This document shows, one piece after another, positions 8,427-15,140 of a stretch of DNA of 19,430 nucleotides. Every line of letters starts with the position of its first letter. Position 1 is the stretch's first letter. The DNA is from Bacillota bacterium (GTDB lineage Bacteria > Bacillota > Clostridia > Lachnospirales > Cellulosilyticaceae). The notes beneath the pieces were generated by a model. That model was not told the DNA's origin, ran no database searches, and was given only the letters and a program-made list of their open reading frames with translations. The stretch is from the NCBI GenBank assembly GCA_023457875.1, contig JAEXBC010000391.1, positions 1-19,430 of the forward strand, in the 5' to 3' direction. A program made the position numbers and the translations under genes.

Positions 8427-8464
8427 AAGGAATATGAAAATTAATTGTAAAGAGGTAATGATTG

Positions 8465-10570
8465 ATGAACGAGTTTAAGCTTTCAGAATTATTTGGAGAG
8501 AATGTTTTTGATGATCATTTGATGCGCGAAAGACTGCCTAAAGCGATTTACAAAAAACTACATGATACAATTGATAAAGGGATATCTCTTGATCCATCTA
8601 TAGCAGATGTAGTTGCAAATGCAATGAAGGATTGGGCGATAGAAAAAGGTGCCACCCACTTTACCCATTGGTTCCAGCCGATGAATGGTAAAACAGCAGA
8701 AAAATATGATTCCTTTTTATCCCCTACTTCAGAAGGTCGTATTATTATGGAGTTTTCAGGTAAAGAGCTGATTAAGGGAGAAGCGGATGGTTCTTCTTTC
8801 CCTTCTGGAGGGTTAAGGCAAACTTTTGAAGCAAGAGGTTATACCGTGTGGGACTGTACTTCTCCAGCTTTCTTAAAGGAAGATGCAAGTGGCGTAGCAC
8901 TTTGTATTCCAACCGCCTTTTATTCTCATACTGGAGAAGCACTTGATAAAAAATCGCCTCTTTTGCATTCTATGGAATGTATTCAGTCAGCTGCCATTAG
9001 AGTCTTGAGAGCTTTAGGTGATCAGGATACTCAAAAGGTAACGCCAACGGTAGGCGCTGAGCAAGAATACTTCTTGGTTGATAAAAGACATTATCAACAA
9101 CGCAAAGATCTTATCTTTGCTGGTAGAACCCTTTTTGGAGCAATCCCACCAAAAGGGCAAGAAATGGAAGACCACTACTACGGCAGTATTAAAGAAAAAA
9201 TTTCTAAATACATGAGAGATATTGATATTGAGCTTTGGAAGTTAGGGGTACCTTCTAAAACGAAGCATAATGAAGTTGCTCCAGCACAACATGAACTTGC
9301 ACCTATTTTTACTACAGCTAATGTAGCCTGTGACCAGAATCAATTAATTATGGAAGTCCTTCAAAAGGTAGCCAATCGTCATGAACTTGCCTGCTTACTT
9401 CACGAAAAACCATTTGCCTATGTCAACGGTTCAGGTAAACATGTGAACTGGTCATTAGTAACGGATACTGGAAAGAATTTGTTTTCACCTGGTAAACAGC
9501 CTCATGAAAATATTGAATTTATTGTATTTACCTTGGCAGTCATTCAGGCAGTAGATGAATATGCAGATTTATTAAGATTATGTGCCGCTTCTGCTGGTAA
9601 TGATCATCGTTTAGGTGGTCATGAAGCGCCTCCCGCTATTATTTCTATCTTTTTAGGAGAAGACATTACACGTATTCTTGAGCAAGTAGCTCATAATGAA
9701 AAAGTTCCTAAAAAGCATAAGCAGACAATCGATATGGGCGTTGCAACCTTACCAACCCTCACAAAAGAAAGTTCTGATCGCAATAGAACCTCTCCATTTG
9801 CATTTACAGGGAATAAATTTGAATTTAGAATGTTCCCTTCCTCTGAATCTATCGCAGAAGCTAGTACCTTTTTAAATGTGATGGTCACAGATGTTTTAAA
9901 TGCTTTTGCAACAAGGCTTGAAAAAGCTACCGATAAAGAAGCGGAACTCAAACAACTGATCACAGATACTTATTTAGCCCACGAACGTATAATATTTAAT
10001 GGAAATGGTTATTCAGAAGAATGGGTTGAAGAGGCAGCAAGACGTGGATTATCCAACTACAAAACAACAGTTGATGTACTGCCTTGTTTTATAAGTGATA
10101 AATCTATTTCCTTATTTGAGCGTAATGGTATTTTCCATCGTTTAGAAATGTTTGCACGTTATGAGATTTTATCTGAGGAATATTATAAGACCATTAATAT
10201 TGAAGCAAGAGTTATGATAGACATGGTTCAAAAACAAATTATGCCAGCAACCCTTCAGTTTACCACACAAGTAGCAAGTCACGTTGCTACCCTTAACCAA
10301 GTTGGTACCTTCGAAGTAACTGCGCAAACTGAGCTTCTTGAAACTTTAACAAAGCGTATCAATATATTGAAACAAACCACGGATAAACTTCAGTCTGATT
10401 TAGAACATAGTTGTCAAATCGAAGATCCTTATGAAAAAGCGAAATTTTTCAAGGAATATATTATTGATGACATGAACAACCTCCGAGAAATAGCTGATAG
10501 TTTAGAGACTATCGTTGACGAAAGGGCTTGGCCTATTCCTACTTATGGAGAGTTATTATTTAGAGCATAA
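8465..10570 (+). CDS. glnN: Type III glutamine synthetase (GSIII)
   Basis: A 701-residue enzyme making glutamine from glutamate, ammonia and ATP in the cytoplasm, the main nitrogen assimilation step. The length is that of GSIII (about 700-730) and far above GSI/GSII. Visible signatures include the GSIII N-terminal block (HWFQPMNGKTAEKYDSF, about 68-84), the metal-binding GAEQEYFLVD (197-206), KHNEVAPAQHELAPIF (267-282), NGSGKHVNWS (321-330) and the ATP/ammonium-site segment NDHRLGGHEAPPAII (379-393). The frame is also open from a TTG at 8462, but ATG 8465 is chosen: AGAGG sits 9 nt upstream. The gene stands alone between a divergent PBP gene and its own terminator. No dedicated regulator gene is adjacent, so nitrogen control would have to act at the promoter region or on enzyme activity. 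Confidence 0.96.
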   Translation: MNEFKLSELFGENVFDDHLMRERLPKAIYKKLHDTIDKGISLDPSIADVVANAMKDWAIEKGATHFTHWFQPMNGKTAEKYDSFLSPTSEGRIIMEFSGKELIKGEADGSSFPSGGLRQTFEARGYTVWDCTSPAFLKEDASGVALCIPTAFYSHTGEALDKKSPLLHSMECIQSAAIRVLRALGDQDTQKVTPTVGAEQEYFLVDKRHYQQRKDLIFAGRTLFGAIPPKGQEMEDHYYGSIKEKISKYMRDIDIELWKLGVPSKTKHNEVAPAQHELAPIFTTANVACDQNQLIMEVLQKVANRHELACLLHEKPFAYVNGSGKHVNWSLVTDTGKNLFSPGKQPHENIEFIVFTLAVIQAVDEYADLLRLCAASAGNDHRLGGHEAPPAIISIFLGEDITRILEQVAHNEKVPKKHKQTIDMGVATLPTLTKESSDRNRTSPFAFTGNKFEFRMFPSSESIAEASTFLNVMVTDVLNAFATRLEKATDKEAELKQLITDTYLAHERIIFNGNGYSEEWVEEAARRGLSNYKTTVDVLPCFISDKSISLFERNGIFHRLEMFARYEILSEEYYKTINIEARVMIDMVQKQIMPATLQFTTQVASHVATLNQVGTFEVTAQTELLETLTKRINILKQTTDKLQSDLEHSCQIEDPYEKAKFFKEYIIDDMNNLREIADSLETIVDERAWPIPTYGELLFRA

Positions 10571-10574
10571 TACT

Positions 10575-10613
10575 AAAAGTGCTTTACAAGTCGCCTCTTG
10601 TAGAGCACTTTTT
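10575..10613 (+). terminator. Rho-independent terminator after glutamine synthetase
   Basis: Arms 10575-10590 and 10597-10612 pair over 16 positions with a single G-U wobble (core AAAAGTGCT/AGCACTTTT) around a TCGCCT loop, ending in TTTTT. It begins 4 nt after the stop codon. Confidence 0.9.
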
Positions 10614-10705
10614 ATAATATATATTCTATTTAAATTGTTTATGGATAATTTAAAATGAAATATGTTATAACTATATAGAAGAATGCGTAAAAGGTTGGTG
10701 AAAAA

Positions 10706-11647
10706 ATGATTATTGCGATAACCCCCTTTCCTTCAATTGAATACATATATGAAATCCAACAACTGATTCCCAATTGCTCTTTGGCGTCTAAAACGGTATC
10801 CCTTAATATATTATCCAAAGGTATTTATTGTTCGCAAATGATAAAGGTTTTACAGGAAGAACCCATGCTATTAAGTAGCTTAGGAGGCTTTGCTGGAAAA
10901 AGTATTAAGCACTATTTGGATAAGTCAAAGGTAAAATCAGATGTGGTATGGAGTGATTATGAAACGCCACATCAAGTAAAAATCGTCCTAGAATCTTCAA
11001 AGGATTACTATGATTTGTGTAGCTCAGAGCCAATTCTACTTGATAAAGAGTTGGTAAAATTAAGTAATAAGCTTAAAAGTCATATTAAAAAAGTATCCAC
11101 CCTTATTATTTCTGGCAAACTACCTAAAGGACAGAATCCAAAGATTTTTGAGGAATGGATTCACGAAAGCAAACTCCATAATGTCAAAACCATTCTTTCT
11201 ACAGGACAAAAGGAGGTTTTAGCCTATGCATTGGAGGAGAAGCCTCATACATTAATGTTTACAGTAGAACAACTCAAGCAATTAGATTGGTATGCGCCTT
11301 CTTACGCCGAAATCATCCAGAACTTAGTGCCGCTTCTTGGTAATGGCATACATTATATTTGTGTGTATATGAAGAATGAAGGCGCTCTTGTGCTTTCAAA
11401 AAACAAATACTGCTTAGTAAATTCTCCTATTAAGCTACCTAACCTTAATAACACGGCTGCTAGTGGTGCCTTTTTAGGTGCTCTCGCTGTGAGTATCAAC
11501 AGGCAATATGAACAAGAAAAGATGGCTAAACTTTCTCTATGTGCATCTCTTGCAGCAAATGATAACGTGAATCGTGTGATTTGTTCAAGAAAAGACATTG
11601 AAAGTAAATTGAAAAAAACAAAAGTTAAACAGCTTATTTTAAATTAA
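10706..11647 (+). CDS. PfkB/1-phosphofructokinase-like protein with degenerate active site (probable pseudokinase)
   Basis: 313 residues with the ribokinase-fold layout of FruK/LacC sugar-phosphate kinases: TPFPSIEYIY (6-15) in place of TLNPxxD, SKGIYCSQMIKVL (37-49) for the KG-N-A segment, LGGFAGKSI (59-67), ISGKLPKG (135-142) and the GALVLSKN nucleotide-side strand (226-233). Several key residues are replaced. The oxyanion/catalytic GAGDS motif reads AASGA (251-255), so the catalytic Asp is Gly254. NPxxD has become FPxxE, and the NxxE metal-binding motif is apparently lost at FTVEQL (185-190). By comparison with family knowledge this should not be an active kinase; a binding or regulatory role is inference. 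It lies 12 nt before hflX and is very likely co-transcribed. The start is the only sensible ATG, with a weak AAGGTTGGTG upstream. No convincing promoter hexamer pair was identified. Confidence 0.78.
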   Translation: MIIAITPFPSIEYIYEIQQLIPNCSLASKTVSLNILSKGIYCSQMIKVLQEEPMLLSSLGGFAGKSIKHYLDKSKVKSDVVWSDYETPHQVKIVLESSKDYYDLCSSEPILLDKELVKLSNKLKSHIKKVSTLIISGKLPKGQNPKIFEEWIHESKLHNVKTILSTGQKEVLAYALEEKPHTLMFTVEQLKQLDWYAPSYAEIIQNLVPLLGNGIHYICVYMKNEGALVLSKNKYCLVNSPIKLPNLNNTAASGAFLGALAVSINRQYEQEKMAKLSLCASLAANDNVNRVICSRKDIESKLKKTKVKQLILN

Positions 11648-11659
11648 GAAAGGATCTTT

Positions 11660-12916
11660 ATGATATCACAAGCTAAAGAAGTTGAACGCCTCATATTAGT
11701 TGCAGCACAAAAAAAAGAATATAAAGAAGAAGACGCATGGGAAAGTCTTGATGAACTTGCTGACCTTGTAAAAACTGCTGGTGGTGAGGTTATCTGCAAG
11801 GTACTTCAGCGCCTAGATCATATCCATGCCGCCTATTATATTGGCACTGGAAAAGTAGAAGAACTTCGTGAGATGAGCATACAACATCAAGCAACTGGCC
11901 TAGTATTTGACGATGAACTTTCGCCTATACAGATGCGTAATCTTTCAGAAGCACTCAATCTTAAGATTATGGATAGAACCATGGTGATTTTAGATATTTT
12001 TGCGTCTAGAGCACGTTCCAGGGAAGGAAAACTTCAGGTCGAAATGGCTCAGCTCAAATATCAATCTTCACGTCTTATCGGTTATGGCACCATGCTTTCA
12101 AGACAAGCTGGTGGAATCGGCAGTCGTGGCCCTGGAGAAAAGAAATTAGAACTTGACAAAAGACATTTAAAGGTAAGAATGGAATCATTAAAGCAAGAAT
12201 TAGCAGAACTTGAAAGACACCGTCAGTTAATTCGTGCACATCGAGACAAAAAAAATACGCCTGTGGTGGCCATAGTTGGTTATACCAATGCTGGTAAATC
12301 TACCTTACTTAATCGTCTAAGTGGTAGCGATGTATATGTCCAGGATCAGTTGTTTGCGACTCTTGATCCAACCACGCGCTCAGTAGCCTTGCCTAGTGGA
12401 TCTGAGGTTCTCTTAACTGATACGGTTGGTTTTATTCGTAAATTACCTCACCATTTGGTAAAGGCCTTTTATTCCACCTTAGAAGAAGCCAAATATGCTG
12501 ATATTATCTTACATGTAATGGATATTAGTTCACCTCATATTTTAACGCATCAGCAAGTAGTTTATGATACACTATCCAAGCTAAACATTACGAATATCCC
12601 TATCATTGCTGTTTATAATAAAGTAGACAAGAAATCGGATATTTACCCAAAAGATACATCCTGTCAATATGAAGTGGAGCTATCGGCTAAAGAAGGTCTA
12701 GGATGTGATAAACTTTTAGCAATCTTAGAAGAAATTCTATATTCTAGTATGATTGCCTTTACCATTCAAGTGCCTTATACACAGCAAGAACCTGTTAGAT
12801 TTTGTCATCAATTTGGAGAACGTATACAAGAGGACTACACAAATGACGGCGTTATCGTAACAGGTTATATGCCTAAAGATAAGTATTTCAAAATAGAGCC
12901 GTATATTTTGTCGTAA
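11660..12916 (+). CDS. hflX: GTPase HflX, ribosome-associated
   Basis: 418 residues; a TRAFAC-class GTPase that binds the 50S subunit or 70S ribosome and splits stalled or hibernating ribosomes under stress. The HflX N-terminal domain is present (YYIGTGKVEELRE, 59-71; VFDDELSPIQMRNL, 82-95), followed by the conserved linker GGIGSRGPGEKKLELDKR (151-168) and a coiled-coil. The G domain has G1 GYTNAGKST (207-215), G2 DPTTRS (236-241), G3 DTVGF (254-258), G4 NKVD (320-323) and G5 SAKEG (342-346). A short C-terminal domain follows. The length is normal for the family. Start 11660 has AAAGGA upstream at suitable spacing. It is the second gene after the PfkB-like protein. No clear terminator follows; the next 240 nt contain palindromes belonging to the downstream gene. 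Confidence 0.96.
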   Translation: MISQAKEVERLILVAAQKKEYKEEDAWESLDELADLVKTAGGEVICKVLQRLDHIHAAYYIGTGKVEELREMSIQHQATGLVFDDELSPIQMRNLSEALNLKIMDRTMVILDIFASRARSREGKLQVEMAQLKYQSSRLIGYGTMLSRQAGGIGSRGPGEKKLELDKRHLKVRMESLKQELAELERHRQLIRAHRDKKNTPVVAIVGYTNAGKSTLLNRLSGSDVYVQDQLFATLDPTTRSVALPSGSEVLLTDTVGFIRKLPHHLVKAFYSTLEEAKYADIILHVMDISSPHILTHQQVVYDTLSKLNITNIPIIAVYNKVDKKSDIYPKDTSCQYEVELSAKEGLGCDKLLAILEEILYSSMIAFTIQVPYTQQEPVRFCHQFGERIQEDYTNDGVIVTGYMPKDKYFKIEPYILS

Positions 12917-13033
12917 CATTGCAAAATATCAGTAAGCGCTGTAGTACTCCTAATAAAATATCGCAATAAATGTCATGATACAATGTATTTATCTCTGTTT
13001 CTAAGTTTATTTTTATAGTTTTTCCAGTATATG

Positions 13034-13053
13034 TTAATTCTGTGTAGAATTAA
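13034..13053. repeat. Inverted repeat TTAATTC-N6-GAATTAA
   Basis: A perfect 7-bp inverted repeat with a TGTGTA centre, about 105 nt upstream of the small gene. It is not followed by a T-run on either strand, so it is not an intrinsic terminator; an operator-like site is possible but unproven. Confidence 0.5.
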
Positions 13054-13081
13054 GCTATAACACCACTAATTTAATCGATTT

Positions 13082-13132
13082 GTTTTTATATGAATAGTAT
13101 GAATTTCATTATATACTAATACATATAAAAAC
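13082..13132. repeat. Large hairpin upstream of the 82-residue gene
   Basis: Outer arms GTTTTTATATG (13082-13092) and CATATAAAAAC (13122-13132) are a perfect 11-bp inverted repeat. An inner pair TAGTAT (13095-13100) and ATACTA (13113-13118) extends it after a small internal loop. It ends 15 nt before the GGAGG site of the next gene. No T-run follows on either strand, so it is probably an operator or leader structure rather than a terminator. Confidence 0.6.
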
Positions 13133-13158
13133 ATACTTAATTGAGTTGGAGGAAGATG

Positions 13159-13407
13159 ATGTTAATTGAAAAGCAATATATTGGGGAGTTCAAATTACCT
13201 GATGCCACTATTTCTTACTACTTCATTCAAAAAGATAACTTATATGGAGTAGAATTAGTAGAAGACTTGAATCATACGCTAAAATGTACATCTGAATTTT
13301 TTTCTGAAATCAAAGAGTTGGCCTTAGAATTTGTTACAAAGCTTTTTAATAACAAGGTAACTTCGACAACATTGTCCGAGGTATTAGATGATTATCTAAG
13401 CCTATAA
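13159..13407 (+). CDS. Small conserved-type clostridial protein (possibly DUF6514-like), unknown function
   Basis: 82 residues starting MLIEKQYIGEFKLPDATISY. A beta-rich first half (YYFIQKDNLYGVELVED) is followed by two helices (FSEIKELALEFVTKLFNN) and a closing TLSEVLDDYLSL. The 'YG-V/I-E-L' strand followed by helices and a final L-x-E/D-V/I-L-D-D/E-Y motif recalls the small clostridial DUF6514 proteins, but I make that link from memory at low confidence. There is no signal peptide or membrane span. GGAGG (13148-13152) lies 6 nt before ATG 13159, better than the adjacent ATG 13156 or the upstream TTG 13141. The gene is monocistronic: large palindromes lie upstream and a strong terminator directly follows, so it is likely regulated separately from hflX. 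Confidence 0.75.
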   Translation: MLIEKQYIGEFKLPDATISYYFIQKDNLYGVELVEDLNHTLKCTSEFFSEIKELALEFVTKLFNNKVTSTTLSEVLDDYLSL

Positions 13408-13411
13408 AAAT

Positions 13412-13446
13412 AAAAACTACTAGTGCAGTTGTGGCTAGTAGTTTTT
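13412..13446 (+). terminator. Rho-independent terminator after the 82-residue gene
   Basis: AAAAACTACTAG (13412-13423) pairs perfectly with CTAGTAGTTTTT (13435-13446) around an 11-nt loop, with the T-run forming the end of the right arm. It starts 4 nt after the stop codon. Confidence 0.88.
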
Positions 13447-13517
13447 AATATTTTTGTTGCGGTTGTTTTTCACTTTGTGTTACGATTACACTAATCTATA
13501 CTAAATAGGGTGATTAA

Positions 13518-14150
13518 ATGGTAAATACATATAGAACGATAGCAAAAAATGTACAGGCCAGCATCATAGAAAAAAAATCTAAATTTATTGCAACTGTTTG
13601 TAAGGTAACCTCAGTTGAAGAAGCAGATTGTTGTATGCAAAAGCTACGAAAGCAATATTATGATGCTAGTCATCACTGCTTTGCCTACCAAATTGGTGAA
13701 AAAAATGACTTACAGCGCTCTAGTGATGACGGTGAGCCACAAGGAACCGCAGGTAAACCTATTTTAGAGGTACTACAGAAAGAAGACCTTAAGAATACGT
13801 TAATCTGTGTAACAAGGTATTTTGGGGGGACGCTTTTAGGTACAGGTGGCCTTATAAGAGCTTATACAAAAGCAGCAAAAGAGGGTATATTGGCAGCTGG
13901 AATTGTTGAAAAACAGCGCATACGCATATATACAGTCACCTTGTCCTACACCATGGTTGGTAAAGTGCAGTACTTACTAGGTGAAAGGAAGTATACCCTT
14001 CGGGACAGTAGCTACTTAGAAGATGTTTCTATGCAAGTAGAAGTACCCATTGAAGATGAAGGGTCTTTTTCCGACTGGCTAATTAATGAAACCGCAGCCA
14101 ATGTCAGCATTACACCTGGAGAATATGAGCTTATTGATAGGCCAGTATAG
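13518..14150 (+). CDS. YigZ/IMPACT family protein (UPF0029)
   Basis: 210 residues. The N-terminal IMPACT/UPF0029 domain carries the family signature RSSDDGEPQGTAGKPIL (67-83), then VTRYFGGTLLGTGGLIRAYT (98-117). The C-terminal half (from about residue 135) matches the DUF1949-type ferredoxin-like domain. Length is typical of bacterial members (about 205-215). Eukaryotic IMPACT modulates translational control through GCN1/GCN2, and bacterial members have been linked to ribosome or nucleic-acid binding, but the exact bacterial role is not settled. Start 13518 has AGGGTG upstream. A candidate promoter (TTGTGT, 16 nt, TATACT at 13497-13502) lies very close to the start, so its leader would be extremely short. 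It is followed 99 nt later by yebC; no terminator is seen between them. Confidence 0.93.
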   Translation: MVNTYRTIAKNVQASIIEKKSKFIATVCKVTSVEEADCCMQKLRKQYYDASHHCFAYQIGEKNDLQRSSDDGEPQGTAGKPILEVLQKEDLKNTLICVTRYFGGTLLGTGGLIRAYTKAAKEGILAAGIVEKQRIRIYTVTLSYTMVGKVQYLLGERKYTLRDSSYLEDVSMQVEVPIEDEGSFSDWLINETAANVSITPGEYELIDRPV

Positions 14151-14156
14151 CTTTTA

Positions 14157-14186
14157 TTGCTAAAAAGGACTGGTATATGATAAAAT
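14157..14186 (+). promoter_or_regulatory. Weak candidate promoter for yebC
   Basis: TTGCTA (14157-14162) and TAAAAT (14181-14186) are 18 nt apart, between the YigZ-family stop and yebC. The match is moderate and the spacer long; read-through from the upstream gene is an alternative. Confidence 0.3.
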
Positions 14187-14249
14187 GTTTTTGTTATGAT
14201 CTATTTTCATTATCACATAGGGTTAATAAATAAGGAGGAATAATTTGTT

Positions 14250-14981
14250 ATGTCAGGACATTCAAAGTTTGCCAATATTAAACACAAGAAGGCCAAAAAT
14301 GATGCACAAAAAGGAAAGATTTTCACTAAGCTAGGCCGTGAGATTGCCGTAGCTGTCAAAGAAGGTGGAGCTGATCCTTTATTAAATAGAAAATTAAGCG
14401 ATGTAATTGTAAAAGCAAAATCCAATAATATGCCAAATGACACCATTCAACGTAGCATTAAAAAAGCTGCTGGTGAGGGAAATAGTGTTAACTACGAATA
14501 TATCACTTATGAGGGATATGGTCCAAGTGGTGTTGCCGTTATAGTGGAGACACTGACTGATAACAAAAACCGTACTGCAGCTAATGTACGTGCTGCTTTT
14601 ACTAAAGGCAATGGAAATATGGGAACAAGCGGCTGTGTTTCTTTTATGTTTGATGAAAAGGGACAAATTGTTATTGAAAAAGAAGCAACTTCTATGGATG
14701 AAGATGAGCTGATGATGTTAGCCATTGAAGCTGGTGCTGATGACTTTGAAGCAGAAGAAGAGGGCTATACTATTACCACCTCACCAGATGCTTTTTCAGA
14801 CGTTCATGCTGCTTTAGAGGCAGCGGGTATTGAAATGGCAGAAGCCCAAGTGACTATGGTCCCACAAACATGGACTAGCCTTACCTCAGAAACAGATATA
14901 AAGGCCATGAATAAAATGCTGGATTTACTAAATGACGATGATGATGTGCAAGATATTTATCATAATTGGGATGAAGAATAA
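14250..14981 (+). CDS. yebC: YebC/TACO1 family protein
   Basis: 243 residues, within the usual 235-250. It opens with the family hallmark [20 protein letters not shown] (Phe7 replaces the more common Trp), then [11 protein letters not shown] and [15 protein letters not shown]. The central [19 protein letters not shown] (about 89-107) and [19 protein letters not shown] segments follow, and the C-terminus is acidic. Members act in the cytoplasm; they were first described as transcriptional regulators, and TACO1 and bacterial relatives are now connected to translation, easing ribosome stalling on proline-rich stretches. Which role dominates here cannot be read from sequence, though the window encodes two proteins with proline-rich tails. 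AGGAGG lies 11 nt upstream of the ATG. No RuvA/B/C genes follow, unlike the common yebC-ruvC order. Confidence 0.96.
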   Translation: MSGHSKFANIKHKKAKNDAQKGKIFTKLGREIAVAVKEGGADPLLNRKLSDVIVKAKSNNMPNDTIQRSIKKAAGEGNSVNYEYITYEGYGPSGVAVIVETLTDNKNRTAANVRAAFTKGNGNMGTSGCVSFMFDEKGQIVIEKEATSMDEDELMMLAIEAGADDFEAEEEGYTITTSPDAFSDVHAALEAAGIEMAEAQVTMVPQTWTSLTSETDIKAMNKMLDLLNDDDDVQDIYHNWDEE

Positions 14982-15090
14982 AGATAATTATAGATAACTC
15001 TTTAGACTTTTTAGGTAATATTTTGAATTTTTAAGGATATGGTGTTTGCACTTGATAAATTAAGACAATACTTTTATTAGCATATGGTGA

Positions 15091-15119
15091 TTGATAGTAG
15101 CTTTGTATCCATATAGTAT
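15091..15119 (+). promoter_or_regulatory. Candidate promoter for the TPR-extended PLP enzyme gene
   Basis: TTGATA (15091-15096) and TAGTAT (15114-15119) are separated by 17 nt, giving a start near 15126, right after an in-frame TGA and immediately before the AAAGG site at 15128-15132. If used, the transcript would have a very short leader and begin with the N-terminal extension. Confidence 0.35.
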
Positions 15120-15140
15120 ATGAGATGAAAGGTATGTACA

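Larger units (their letters stand above)
8134..8464. other. Divergent regulatory region between PBP and glutamine synthetase genes
   Basis: About 330 nt with no credible gene. Near the PBP end is its promoter, and near the other end the proximal synthetase promoter. A second plus-strand candidate, CAGACA (8260-8265) with TATAAT (8283-8288) at 17 nt, would give a leader of about 170 nt. A short palindrome AGACA-ATA-TGTCT (8261-8273) overlaps its -35 box. I found no convincing riboswitch, attenuator hairpin or GlnR/TnrA-type site; the remainder is AT-rich and unassigned. Confidence 0.6.

Noticed and set aside
9691..9963. A 90-codon antisense frame within the glutamine synthetase gene
   Set aside because: Opposite-strand shadow of conserved coding sequence, with no promoter, ribosome binding site or recognisable domain.
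14213..14725. Antisense frames of 72-90 codons over yebC
   Set aside because: They overlap one another and the highly conserved yebC frame; no independent evidence of expression.
15037..15078. Short frame beginning MVFALDKLRQYFY ahead of the TPR-like extension, as the start of a decayed upstream gene
   Set aside because: Only 13 codons, no recognisable domain and no good ribosome binding site; it cannot be joined to the later frame by a simple frameshift with any confidence.
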